Positions 24,138 through 33,041 of a DNA stretch of 64,000 nucleotides are shown here, in pieces. Origin of the DNA: Pseudomonas veronii. GTDB taxonomy: Bacteria; Pseudomonadota; Gammaproteobacteria; Pseudomonadales; Pseudomonadaceae. Under the pieces are notes generated by a model. The model worked only from the letters and a program-made list of their open reading frames with translations, did not search any database and was not told the origin of the DNA. The stretch spans positions 1 to 64,000 of the forward strand of contig NZ_JYLL01000008.1 of assembly GCF_001439695.1 (NCBI RefSeq). The letters are read 5' to 3'. Position 1 is the stretch's first letter, and each line of letters begins with the position of its first letter. The translations under genes were made by a program, and so were the position numbers.

Positions 24138-26902
24138 AAGCTCTGCCCCTGCGCGCCAGCCAGCGCCTGCAGTTTCATAAAGGGTTCACCCTCGATGACG
24201 CGGTGGCTCTGGTGCCGTACTTTGCCCAGCTGGGCATCAGCCATTTGTATGCCTCACCGCTGCTCAGTGCCCGCGCAGGTTCCATGCATGGCTATGACGT
24301 GGTCGACCCCACCACCGTCAACCCGGAGCTGGGCGGCGAAGCGGCGTTGCGCCGCCTGGTGGCCGCCCTGCGCCAACACGACATGGGGCTGATCCTCGAT
24401 ATCGTGTCCAACCACATGGCCGTGGGCGGCGCCGACAACCCCTGGTGGCTCGACCTGCTGGAATGGGGCCGGTTGAGTCCCTACTGCGAATTCTTCGACA
24501 TTCAATGGCACTCGCCCGACCCGCTGCTCAAGGGCCAATTGCTCATGCCGTTCCTCGCCAGCGACTACGGCGAAGCCCTGCAAACCGGCACGTTGACCCT
24601 GCACTTCGACGCCGCGCACGGCAGTTTTTCCGTCGAGCACTACGAACACCGCTTCCCGATCTGCCCACAAGATTACGCGACGATTCTGGGCGCCGATGAA
24701 CTGCTCAAGCCCCTCGCCGACCGCTTCAGCACCCTCGCCTACCAGAGCGATGCCTACGCCGAAGCGGCCTGGCTCAAACAAGCCCTGGCCGAACGCGCCA
24801 CCGACAACGCCGTGCGGCAGGCCATCGAACAGCGGCTGGGCACCTTCGACGCACGCCAGCCCGACGGGTTCCAGCGCCTGCACGGGCTGTTGGAGCAACA
24901 GGCCTATCGCCTGGCCAGTTGGCGCACCGCGGCGGACGATATCAACTGGCGGCGCTTCTTCGATGTCAACGATCTGGGCGGCCTGCGCGTAGAACGCAGT
25001 GCCGTGTTCGAAGCCACCCACGGCAAGATCTTCGAGTTGATCAGCCAGGGGCTGGTCGATGGCCTGCGCATCGACCATATCGACGGGCTGGCCGACCCAC
25101 GCGGGTATTGCCGCAAGCTGCGGCGGCGGGTCGATACGCTGTCGCCCGAGCGTCATCTGCCGATTTTCGTCGAAAAAATCCTCGGCGAAGGCGAAACCCT
25201 GCGCGAGGACTGGCAGGTGGACGGCACCACCGGTTACGAATTCATGAACCAGCTGTCGCTGCTGCAACACCGCCCGCAAGGCTTCGCAACGCTGGCCGAG
25301 CTGTGGACCCGGCACAGCGAACGGCCGTCGGCCTTTATCGAAGAAGCCTGGCTGGCGCGCCGGCAGATCCTCAACGGCTCCCTCGCCGGCGACTTCGAAA
25401 GCGTGGCCCAGGCCTTGCTGCAAGTGGCCCGCGACGACGTGATGAGCCGCGACCTGACCCTCGGCGCGATCCGCCGCGCCCTGCAGGAACTGATCGTGCA
25501 TTTCCCGGTGTACCGCACCTACATCAGCGCCTGTGGCCGCAGCGAACGCGACGACACGTTTTTCCTGCAAGCCCTGGCGGGCGCGCGCAGCACCTTGAGC
25601 GAAGGCGACTGGCCGGTGCTGGACAACCTGGAAAAATGGTTGGGCGGCCAACCGTGGCGCAATCGCCCGCTCGGCCGCGAGCGCAAGCTGCTCAAGCACG
25701 CCTGCGTGCGCTTCCAGCAATTGACCTCGCCGGCCGCCGCCAAAGCCGTGGAAGACACCGCGTTCTATCGCTCGGCGGTGTTGCTGTCGCGCAACGACGT
25801 GGGCTTCAGTACCGAACAGTTCAGCGCACCGCTGGCCGATTTTCACGCGGCCAATCAGCAGCGCTTGCAGGCGTTCCCCGACAACCTGCTGGCCACTGCC
25901 ACCCACGACCACAAACGCGGTGAAGACAGCCGCGCCCGCCTCGCCGTGTTGAGCGAATGCGCAGGGTGGTATGCCGAACAGGTGACGCATTGGCGCCGCC
26001 TCGCCGCGCCGTTGCGCAACGACGCCAGCAGCCCATCGGCAGGCGATGAGTTGATCCTCTATCAGGTACTGCTCGGCAGTTGGCCGCTGGACCTGCACCT
26101 GGACGACCGGCCGGCACTCGAAGCCTATCAACAACGCCTCTGGCAATGGCAACAAAAGGCCCTGCGCGAAGCCAAGTTGCAGAGCAGTTGGAGCGCGCCC
26201 AACGAGGCTTACGAACAGGGCGTGGAAACGTTTCTCACGCGCCTGCTGCTCAGCGACGCAGGCCGCGCACTGCGCACCGCCATCGGCGCCGCCGCCCAAG
26301 CGATTGCCCCCGCTGGCGCGCTCAATGGGCTGGCGCAATCCTTGCTTCGAGTCACGGTGCCGGGTGTGCCGGACCTGTACCAGGGCAATGAGTTCTGGGA
26401 CTTCAGCCTGGTCGACCCGGACAACCGCCGCCCGGTGGATTTCAACGCACGGCAGCACGCGCTGGATACCCCACCGGACATCGGCAAGCTGTTGTTCAAC
26501 TGGCGGGACGGGCGTATCAAACAAGCCTTGATCGCCCAGGTGCTGGCCTTGCGCAAGGCCGATCCTGAACTGTTCCATCGGGGCAGCTACACGCCCCTGG
26601 ACGTGGTCGGTCGACACGCCGAGCACGTGGTCGCGTTCTGCCGCGAATACCAGGGCAAACGCGCACTGGTGGTGGTGCCGCGCTGGCCCTATCGCCTGCT
26701 GGAAAACGGTGTGCATCCCCAGGTCAATGCGCGGGTTTGGGGCGATACCCGAGTGAAATTACCGTTCGCCGCGCCAACCGAAAACTGGAAGGGACTTTTT
26801 CATACACGCGCAGTCACACCAGACAAGGAGCTGTTGATCAGCACTGCGCTGGGGGATTTCCCGGTCAACGTCTTTATCGATCCTGATGATCAATCAAGCT
26901 GA
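24134..26902 (+). CDS. treY: Malto-oligosyltrehalose synthase
   Basis: 922 residues of GH13, long like other TreY. The start (ATGA overlap with malQ) leads into FTLDDAVALVPYFAQLGISH and SPLLSARAGSMHGYDVVDPT, the TreY-specific GSMHGYD. The catalytic region is GLRIDHIDGLADP, with PIFVEKILGEGE supplying the Glu, and LLATATHDHKRGEDSRARL gives the third acid. It isomerises the reducing-end glucose of maltodextrins to an alpha,alpha-1,1 linkage. With TreZ this gives free trehalose, an osmoprotectant. Confidence 0.93.
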   Translation: MKALPLRASQRLQFHKGFTLDDAVALVPYFAQLGISHLYASPLLSARAGSMHGYDVVDPTTVNPELGGEAALRRLVAALRQHDMGLILDIVSNHMAVGGADNPWWLDLLEWGRLSPYCEFFDIQWHSPDPLLKGQLLMPFLASDYGEALQTGTLTLHFDAAHGSFSVEHYEHRFPICPQDYATILGADELLKPLADRFSTLAYQSDAYAEAAWLKQALAERATDNAVRQAIEQRLGTFDARQPDGFQRLHGLLEQQAYRLASWRTAADDINWRRFFDVNDLGGLRVERSAVFEATHGKIFELISQGLVDGLRIDHIDGLADPRGYCRKLRRRVDTLSPERHLPIFVEKILGEGETLREDWQVDGTTGYEFMNQLSLLQHRPQGFATLAELWTRHSERPSAFIEEAWLARRQILNGSLAGDFESVAQALLQVARDDVMSRDLTLGAIRRALQELIVHFPVYRTYISACGRSERDDTFFLQALAGARSTLSEGDWPVLDNLEKWLGGQPWRNRPLGRERKLLKHACVRFQQLTSPAAAKAVEDTAFYRSAVLLSRNDVGFSTEQFSAPLADFHAANQQRLQAFPDNLLATATHDHKRGEDSRARLAVLSECAGWYAEQVTHWRRLAAPLRNDASSPSAGDELILYQVLLGSWPLDLHLDDRPALEAYQQRLWQWQQKALREAKLQSSWSAPNEAYEQGVETFLTRLLLSDAGRALRTAIGAAAQAIAPAGALNGLAQSLLRVTVPGVPDLYQGNEFWDFSLVDPDNRRPVDFNARQHALDTPPDIGKLLFNWRDGRIKQALIAQVLALRKADPELFHRGSYTPLDVVGRHAEHVVAFCREYQGKRALVVVPRWPYRLLENGVHPQVNARVWGDTRVKLPFAAPTENWKGLFHTRAVTPDKELLISTALGDFPVNVFIDPDDQSS

Positions 26903-26925
26903 AATTTTCTGCGAGGAACATTGTG

Positions 26926-27192
26926 ATGAGTACTGAAGACAAACGTGTTCGCGAATTCGCGTATCAGATCTGGGAATCGGAGGGCAAGCCGCAAGGTCAG
27001 GATGCGCGCCATTGGGAAATGGCCCGCAAGTTGGCAGAAGCCGAAGCACTGACACCCAGCAAGCCCAAACCCGCCGCAAAACCGAAAACCGCGCCCAAGC
27101 CGGCAGCGAAAGCCAAGCCGGCAGCGGCCGCAGGCAAACCGGCCACGCCGGCGGCTAAAAAGCCGGCGGCCACAAAAAAGCCCAAGCCGTAA
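26926..27192 (+). CDS. DUF2934 protein with Lys/Ala/Pro-rich tail
   Basis: 88 residues from ATG 26926; a GTG one codon earlier is possible, but GAGGA is best spaced (8 nt) for the ATG. Residues 1-40 (VREFAYQIWESEGKPQGQDA, then HWEMARKLAEAE) are the DUF2934 helix pair. The rest is a low-complexity tail of Lys, Pro and Ala repeats resembling histone H1-like AlgP tails. It may bind nucleic acid or polysaccharide. Small DUF2934 genes are often embedded in glycogen/trehalose operons, as here. Confidence 0.8.
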   Translation: MSTEDKRVREFAYQIWESEGKPQGQDARHWEMARKLAEAEALTPSKPKPAAKPKTAPKPAAKAKPAAAAGKPATPAAKKPAATKKPKP

Positions 27193-27209
27193 GCCCTGTG
27201 CCGTCATGA

Positions 27210-27238
27210 ACCTCCGGCCGGCAACCCCGGCCGGAGGT
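27210..27238 (+). terminator. 12 bp GC-rich hairpin between the DUF2934 gene and glgX
   Basis: ACCTCCGGCCGG (27210-27221) and its exact complement (27227-27238) flank a five-base loop. No T-run follows, so partial attenuation or mRNA 3' protection inside the operon is more likely than full termination. Confidence 0.55.
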
Positions 27239-27321
27239 CAGCCACTTGCCCGATTATTAGCTGACCCCTCGTCAGCAGGGCTACGTTCGGCCCGAAAAAA
27301 GACCCATGCAGGAGCAACACA

Positions 27322-29481
27322 ATGAGCAAAGCCGATAAAAAACAGGCCCCCCCGGCCCACGAACCATCGCGGATTCGCGAAGGTTTGCCCTTCCCCCTGG
27401 GGGCGACCTGGGACGGCCTGGGTGTCAACTTTGCCCTGTTCTCGGCCAACGCTACCAAAGTCGAGTTATGCCTGTTCGACGACGCTGGCGTGGTCGAACT
27501 GGAACGTATCGAACTCCCCGAATACACCGATGAAATCTTCCACGGCTACTTGCCCGACGCCCACCCCGGGCTGATTTACGGCTACCGTGTGTACGGCGCG
27601 TATGACCCGGCCAACGGCCACCGTTTCAACCACCACAAATTGCTGATCGACCCCTACGCCAAACAGCTGGTGGGCGAGCTCAAATGGTCCGAGGCGCTGT
27701 TTGGCTACACCATCGGCCACCCCGACGACGACCTCAGTTTCGACGAACGCGACAGTGCGCCCTTCGTGCCCAAGTGCAAGGTCATCGACCCGGCGCACAC
27801 CTGGGGCGACGACCAACCGGTGCGCGTGCCATGGGACCGCACAATCATTTATGAAACCCACCTGCGCGGCATCAGCATGCGTCACCCCTCGGTCGGCGAG
27901 GCCGTGCGCGGCACCTGCGCCGGGCTGATGGAAGACGATCTGCTCAAGCACATCCGCCAGTTGGGTATTTCTTCCGTGGAACTGTTGCCGGTACACGCCT
28001 TTGTCAACGACCAGCATTTGCTGGAAAAAGGCATGACCAACTACTGGGGCTACAACAGCATCGCCTTCTTCGCCCCGGACCCGCGCTACCTGGCCAGCGG
28101 CAAGATCGCCGAGTTCAAGGAGATGGTCGCGCACCTGCACGAAGCCAAGCTGGAAGTGATTCTCGACGTGGTCTACAACCACACCGCCGAAGGCAACGAG
28201 CGCGGCCCGACCCTGTCCATGCGCGGCATCGACAACGCTTCCTACTACCGCCTGATGCCGGACGACAAGCGCTTCTATATCAACGACTCCGGCACCGGCA
28301 ACACCCTCGACCTGAGCCACCCGTGCGTGCTGCAGATGGTCACCGACTCCCTGCGTTACTGGGCCACCGAGATGCACGTCGACGGTTTCCGCTTCGACCT
28401 GGCGACCATCCTCGGCCGTTATCGTGACGGGTTCGACGAGCGCCACAGTTTCCTCGTCGCCTGCCGTCAAGACCCGGTGCTGCGCCAGTTGAAACTCATC
28501 GCCGAACCCTGGGACTGCGGCCCCGGCGGCTATCAGGTGGGCAACTTCCCGCCGGGCTGGGTGGAATGGAACGACCGCTTCCGCGACACCGTGCGCGCCT
28601 TCTGGAAAGGCGATGACGGCCAGCTGGCGGACTTCGCCGGGCGCATGACCGCATCCGGCGAGATGTTCAACCACCGTGGCCGCCGGCCTTACAGCTCGGT
28701 GAACTTCATCACCGCCCACGACGGTTTCACCCTGCATGACCTGGTGTCGTACAACGACAAGCACAACGAAGCCAACGACGAAAACAATCAGGATGGCAGC
28801 AACAACAACCTGTCCTGGAACCATGGCGTCGAAGGCCCCACCGACGACCCGGAAATCAACGCCCTGCGCCTGCGCCAGATGCGCAACTTCTTCGCCACCC
28901 TGCTGCTCGCCCAAGGTACGCCGATGCTGGTGGCCGGGGATGAGTTCGCGCGCACCCAGCACGGCAACAACAACGCCTACTGCCAGGACAGCGAGATCGG
29001 CTGGGTCAACTGGGAGCTGGACGATGACGGCAAGGCGCTGCTCAAGTTCGTCAAGCGCGTGATCAAACTGCGCATGACGTACCCGATCCTGCGCCGTGGC
29101 CGCTTCCTGGTGGGCGACTACAACGAAGACATCGGCGTGAAGGACGTCACCTGGCTCGCGCCGGATGGCAACGAGATGAGCACCGAACAGTGGGAAGACA
29201 GTCACGGCCGTTGCCTGGGCATGCTGATGGATGGCCGCGCCCAGGAGACCGGGATTCGCCGTCCGGGTGGCGATGCCACGTTGTTGCTGGTGGTCAACGC
29301 CCATCACGACTTGGTCAATTTCCGCCTGCCCCCCGTGCCGGAAGGCCAGTTCTGGACCTGCATGCTCGACACCCATGACACGACGATACGCGGGCAGGAA
29401 CGCTTTGATTTCCACCATGAGTACGCGGTCACCGGGCGCTCGCTGCTGCTGTTTGAACTGCAGCACGACGAAGAGGTGTGA
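27322..29481 (+). CDS. glgX: Glycogen debranching enzyme (isoamylase type)
   Basis: 719 residues of GH13_11. An N-terminal CBM48 domain (GATWDGLGVNFALFSANATK) precedes the barrel. Catalytic residues are Asp359 in VDGFRFDLATI, Glu395 in LIAEPWDCGPGGY and Asp467 in FITAHDGFTLHD. It removes short alpha-1,6 branches left by phosphorylase, giving maltodextrins for MalQ and TreY. AGGAG lies upstream of the ATG. The next gene starts one base after the stop. Confidence 0.93.
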   Translation: MSKADKKQAPPAHEPSRIREGLPFPLGATWDGLGVNFALFSANATKVELCLFDDAGVVELERIELPEYTDEIFHGYLPDAHPGLIYGYRVYGAYDPANGHRFNHHKLLIDPYAKQLVGELKWSEALFGYTIGHPDDDLSFDERDSAPFVPKCKVIDPAHTWGDDQPVRVPWDRTIIYETHLRGISMRHPSVGEAVRGTCAGLMEDDLLKHIRQLGISSVELLPVHAFVNDQHLLEKGMTNYWGYNSIAFFAPDPRYLASGKIAEFKEMVAHLHEAKLEVILDVVYNHTAEGNERGPTLSMRGIDNASYYRLMPDDKRFYINDSGTGNTLDLSHPCVLQMVTDSLRYWATEMHVDGFRFDLATILGRYRDGFDERHSFLVACRQDPVLRQLKLIAEPWDCGPGGYQVGNFPPGWVEWNDRFRDTVRAFWKGDDGQLADFAGRMTASGEMFNHRGRRPYSSVNFITAHDGFTLHDLVSYNDKHNEANDENNQDGSNNNLSWNHGVEGPTDDPEINALRLRQMRNFFATLLLAQGTPMLVAGDEFARTQHGNNNAYCQDSEIGWVNWELDDDGKALLKFVKRVIKLRMTYPILRRGRFLVGDYNEDIGVKDVTWLAPDGNEMSTEQWEDSHGRCLGMLMDGRAQETGIRRPGGDATLLLVVNAHHDLVNFRLPPVPEGQFWTCMLDTHDTTIRGQERFDFHHEYAVTGRSLLLFELQHDEEV

Positions 29482-29482
29482 C

Positions 29483-30481
29483 ATGGGCCTGCATGGATTC
29501 CTTCAAGGCTACCAAGGCTATGCGGACACGCAGGCCCTGGGCGCGGCCTTGAAGGCGCTGCAGGCCGAGGGGCTGGACCGCCTGCCGCTCCCCGGCAGCG
29601 GCCAGACCCTCGAACGGTTCAGCCGCTTGGCCCAGGTCGCCGGACACGACCTGCGCTTGTGCAAGTTGTTCGAAGGTCACACCGATGCCTTGGCAATCAT
29701 TGCCGAGCTGCGCAGCCCCTTGCCGCCGGAGGGCAGCCTCTGGGGCATGTGGGCGGCAGAACCGCCGACGGCCAGGGTGCGGGCGCGGCGCAACGGCCAT
29801 CGTCTGGTGCTGCAGGGGCGTAAAGCCTGGTGTTCGGGGGCGGCGGTGGTCAGCCATGGATTGTTGACGGCCTGGGACGAGGAGGATCGCCAGCAATTGG
29901 TCGCAGTGGAGATGGGCCAGCCCGGCATCTGCGTGACCGATGAGGGGTGGCAGGCGGTAGGCATGGCGGCCACCGGCAGTGTCGATGTCCTGTTCGAGGC
30001 GGCCAGCGGGATTGCCATCGGCAGTCCCGGCGACTACCTCGCCCGCCCCGGCTTCTGGCAAGGCGCCGTCGGTATCGCAGCGTGCTGGTATGGCGCGGCG
30101 CAACGCCTGGCTGAAGTGCTGCGCGAGCAGTGCAACAGGCGTGCGGAACCGCATGCCCTGGCCCACCTCGGCGCGGTCGACAGCGCCTTGAACAGTGCCG
30201 CCTGCGTGCTGCGCGCCAGTGCGCGGCAGATCGACCGCGCCCCGCTGGCCGATGCCAGGCAACTGGCCCAACAGGTACGCGCGTCTCTCGAAGACACGGT
30301 TGAACAGGTCATGCGCCACGTCGGTCGCGCCGCCGGTGCGGGGCCTTTTTGCAAAGATCCGCACTTTGCCCAACTGATGGCGGACCTGCCGGTGTATGTA
30401 CGTCAAAGCCATGCCGAGCGTGACCTGGCCGCCCTCGGTGAACAGGTTGCCGCCGAGCCACCTGGGAGGTGGCAGTTATGA
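29483..30481 (+). CDS. Acyl-CoA dehydrogenase-like protein
   Basis: 332 residues from ATG 29483 (GAGG upstream, one base after glgX). Blocks PEGSLWGMWAAEPPTARVRA, LVLQGRKAWCSGAAVVSHGL and GMAATGSVDVLFE follow the order of the middle beta-domain of acyl-CoA dehydrogenases. The C-terminal half is helical (YGAAQRLAEVLREQC to HVGRAAGAGPFC). It is shorter than typical ACADs (about 380), mainly at the N-terminus. It overlaps a PIG-L gene and belongs to the same transcript. Substrate not readable; the neighbours suggest sugar or lipid-linked modification rather than beta-oxidation. Confidence 0.7.
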   Translation: MGLHGFLQGYQGYADTQALGAALKALQAEGLDRLPLPGSGQTLERFSRLAQVAGHDLRLCKLFEGHTDALAIIAELRSPLPPEGSLWGMWAAEPPTARVRARRNGHRLVLQGRKAWCSGAAVVSHGLLTAWDEEDRQQLVAVEMGQPGICVTDEGWQAVGMAATGSVDVLFEAASGIAIGSPGDYLARPGFWQGAVGIAACWYGAAQRLAEVLREQCNRRAEPHALAHLGAVDSALNSAACVLRASARQIDRAPLADARQLAQQVRASLEDTVEQVMRHVGRAAGAGPFCKDPHFAQLMADLPVYVRQSHAERDLAALGEQVAAEPPGRWQL

Positions 30482-31236
30482 AAGCCAATCCGATCGTGGG
30501 CCAGGGCACGTCGCTGCATCAGTGGCAGACCTCGTCCCACATGGCCGAACTGGCGCCGATCAGCGTCGAACAGTTGGTACCCGAAGGGCATCGCGCAGTG
30601 ATCATCGCACCGCACCCGGACGATGAAGTGCTGGGCTGCGGCGGCCTGTTGCAAGGCTTGGCCGCGCTGGGTCGGGCGATCCAGTTGATCTCCGTCACCG
30701 ATGGCAGCGCCAGTCACCCCGGTTCGCGGCGCTGGTCGGTGGAGCGCCTCAGCGTGGTGCGCCCGCAGGAGTCGGCCCAGGCCTTGCACCGCCTCGGCTT
30801 GCCGCTGCACCGGTTGAAGTGGCTGCGCGCCGGGTTTACCGACAGCCAGGTCGCCGCCCGCGAAGCGCAGTTGGCCGCGTTCATTGAGCGCCACCTCAAA
30901 CCCAGGGACGTGGTGTTCACCACCTGGCGCGAAGACGGCCACTGCGACCATGAAGCCGTCGGCCGCGCCAGTGCCAGTGCCGCACTGGCGGTCGGCGCGA
31001 CCCTGTACGAGTTGCCCGTGTGGACCTGGCACTGGGCAACCCCGGAAGACAGCCAGGTACCGTGGCATCGCGCGCGCAAACTCCCGCTGAGTTGCCAAGT
31101 CGTCGCGCGCAAGCGCCATGCCATCCACGCGTTCGCCAGCCAATTGGAGGGCGATCCGCAGATCGGCTTGCCGCCGGTGCTGGCACCGTATGTCGTCGAG
31201 CGTTTGCTGCAGCCTTTTGAAGTGGTGTTTGTATGA
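30478..31236 (+). CDS. PIG-L/LmbE-family zinc deacetylase (canonical copy)
   Basis: 252 residues; ATG 30478 has GGGAGG 8 nt upstream and overlaps the preceding stop. The zinc motif APHPDDEVLGCGG has His46, base Asp48 and ligand Asp49, and a later GHCDHEAVGR supplies the third ligand. Family members remove N-acetyl groups from GlcNAc-type sugars. It is coupled by ATGA to a methyltransferase and is about the same size as the second copy 0.8 kb downstream, with shared ITDGSASHPGS-like and RRLSVVRPQES-like blocks. Confidence 0.8.
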   Translation: MKANPIVGQGTSLHQWQTSSHMAELAPISVEQLVPEGHRAVIIAPHPDDEVLGCGGLLQGLAALGRAIQLISVTDGSASHPGSRRWSVERLSVVRPQESAQALHRLGLPLHRLKWLRAGFTDSQVAAREAQLAAFIERHLKPRDVVFTTWREDGHCDHEAVGRASASAALAVGATLYELPVWTWHWATPEDSQVPWHRARKLPLSCQVVARKRHAIHAFASQLEGDPQIGLPPVLAPYVVERLLQPFEVVFV

Positions 31237-31832
31237 GCGTGGCGACACCGTATTTTGATCGGCTGTTCGCCGACAACGATGACCCTTGGGCCTTCCGTCA
31301 ACGCTGGTACGAGCAGCGCAAGCGCGCGCTGACCTTGGCGCTGTTGACCCGCCCGCGTTACGCCGCGATTTTTGAGCCCGGCTGCGCCAATGGTGAACTG
31401 AGCGTCGAACTGGCGCCGCGTTGTGACCGCCTGGTGTGCTGCGATACCGCGGCCGCAGCAGTGGCCCTGGCCAAGACACGTCTGATGGGATTTCCCCATG
31501 CCCAGGTGCAGCAGAGTCGCCTGCCCGCACAGTGGCCTGACGGCCGCTTCGACCTGATCGTCCTGAGCGAGCTGTGTTACTACCTCGACGCCGATGACCT
31601 CACCCGCCTGATCGACTGCGCCCTCGCCGCGCTGAGCGACGACGGTCAACTGCTGGCCTGTCACTGGCGCGCGCCGATCGACGGCTGCCCGCAAACCGCC
31701 GCCCAAGTGCATGCGCTGCTCGAGCAACGGCTGGCCATGCCGTGTGTTGCGCGGCACCACGACAGTGACTTCCTGCTCGACCTCTGGAGCCGCGACGGTA
31801 CGTCGGTCGCCACCCATGAGGGCCTGCGTTGA
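31233..31832 (+). CDS. NodS-like SAM-dependent methyltransferase
   Basis: 199 residues starting at an ATGA overlap. FEPGCANGELSVELAPRC is the SAM-binding loop, CDTAAAAVALAK the second strand, and FDLIVLSELCYYL the third. NodS N-methylates the deacetylated amino sugar of Nod factors, so a deacetylase immediately upstream is a fitting partner. Conceivably the pair deacetylates then methylates an amino-sugar compound; this is inferred from domain pairing only. Confidence 0.75.
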   Translation: MSVATPYFDRLFADNDDPWAFRQRWYEQRKRALTLALLTRPRYAAIFEPGCANGELSVELAPRCDRLVCCDTAAAAVALAKTRLMGFPHAQVQQSRLPAQWPDGRFDLIVLSELCYYLDADDLTRLIDCALAALSDDGQLLACHWRAPIDGCPQTAAQVHALLEQRLAMPCVARHHDSDFLLDLWSRDGTSVATHEGLR

Positions 31833-32035
31833 GCGGCCTGAAACGGGCCCGTTAAAAAAAATCGAAGTTACAAGATGTGAAAGCAGCGAATCCTTGTCTA
31901 TGCTGAGGACGCCTTGCTGGCAATCCAGGATTGAAATGCCGAGCAATCGCTGCAGCGGAGCCTGCGGCGACTAAAAAGAGCGTCGTCCCGTCCACGGGCT
32001 ACGACCCAGCATCAATTGACAAGGACGTGCCCGCC

Positions 32036-32797
32036 ATGAAACCCGCCTCCCTCAGCGAAAGCCGCCGCGGTCCAGCGCAGATCTGGAACAGTGCCCCGCA
32101 GTTGGCGCAAATCCCCGCCATTCATCCTCACTCGCTGGTGCCTGCGGGTGCGCGAGTGGTCATCGTCGCGCCCCACCCCGGCGATGAAGTGTTGGCCTGT
32201 GGCGGTTTGCTGCAACGGCTGAGCACCCTCGAACACCCGATGCTGTTGATTTCCATCACCGACGGCAGCGCCAGCCACCCCGGCTCGAATGTCTGGCCGG
32301 CGAGGCGCTTGAGCGTGGTGCGGCCCCAGGAAAGCGTCGAAGCGCTGCGCCGGCTGGGCATGCCGCTGCACAGCCTGAAGTGGATTCGCGGCGGCTTTCG
32401 CGATGACGCGCTGGCCGCCAGCGAACACCCCATGAGCCAACTCATCGCCCGATATCTGCAGCCCGGCGATGTGGTCTTCAGCACCTGGCGCAACGACGGC
32501 AACGCCGACCACGACGCCGTCGGCCGTGCCAGCGCCAAGGCATGCAGCCTGGTCGGGGCACGTCTGTATGAGCTGCCGATCTGGGCCTGGCATTGGACGG
32601 CGCGCGAAGGTTCGATGATCCCCTGGCAGCGTGCGCGCAAGGTGCGCCTCGACACCTGGAGCGTGGCGCGCAAGCTGCATGCGGCCCATGCCTATGCCAG
32701 CCAACTGGCCGGAGACCCGGAGATCGGGCTCGCGCCGATGCTCGCCCAGGTGTTGCTGGAGCGGATGCGCGAGCCCTATGAGATCGTGTTCGTCTAG
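32036..32797 (+). CDS. Second PIG-L/LmbE-family protein with altered catalytic motif
   Basis: 253 residues from ATG 32036 (AAGGA upstream). It is clearly paralogous to the 30478 gene (shared ASHPGS, RLSVVRPQES, VGRASA). The zinc motif reads APHPGDEVLACGG: His47 and Asp50 remain but the base position Asp is Gly49 (codon GGC). In MshB-type enzymes that Asp acts as general base, so activity may be altered. It is separated from the methyltransferase by 203 bp containing the palindrome AACGGGCCCGTT (31842-31853) and an A-run, and may have its own promoter. Confidence 0.75.
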   Translation: MKPASLSESRRGPAQIWNSAPQLAQIPAIHPHSLVPAGARVVIVAPHPGDEVLACGGLLQRLSTLEHPMLLISITDGSASHPGSNVWPARRLSVVRPQESVEALRRLGMPLHSLKWIRGGFRDDALAASEHPMSQLIARYLQPGDVVFSTWRNDGNADHDAVGRASAKACSLVGARLYELPIWAWHWTAREGSMIPWQRARKVRLDTWSVARKLHAAHAYASQLAGDPEIGLAPMLAQVLLERMREPYEIVFV

Positions 32798-33041
32798 AAA
32801 TCCACTCGTCTATACCTGTTATTTCTGACAGTGGCGGCCCGTTTGATGTGCGACTAAGGTGCAAAAAACCTGCACTGCTTAAGGCGCAGTCGAGAAAGCC
32901 ATGCCAACCCTTTGCATTGGCCGATGTTTTCAGAATCGGGTAACCGGTACTCCCTGATCCGTATCGTTCGTTGTTGCCATGGTCCGAACGCACCTGCTTG
33001 TCCAGGTGCCGGGAGATGTTCCCTTCGAACGAGGACGGGTC

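Noticed and set aside
24254..26716. 820-codon open frame antisense to treY
   Set aside because: It mirrors a high-GC gene; composition is that of a shadow frame and treY is unambiguous.
27466..29484. 672-codon open frame opposite glgX
   Set aside because: Shadow frame of a clearly identified gene.
31842..31853. AACGGGCCCGTT palindrome followed by an A-run as a terminator
   Set aside because: The stem has no loop, and the A-run would serve only the minus strand, where no gene ends.
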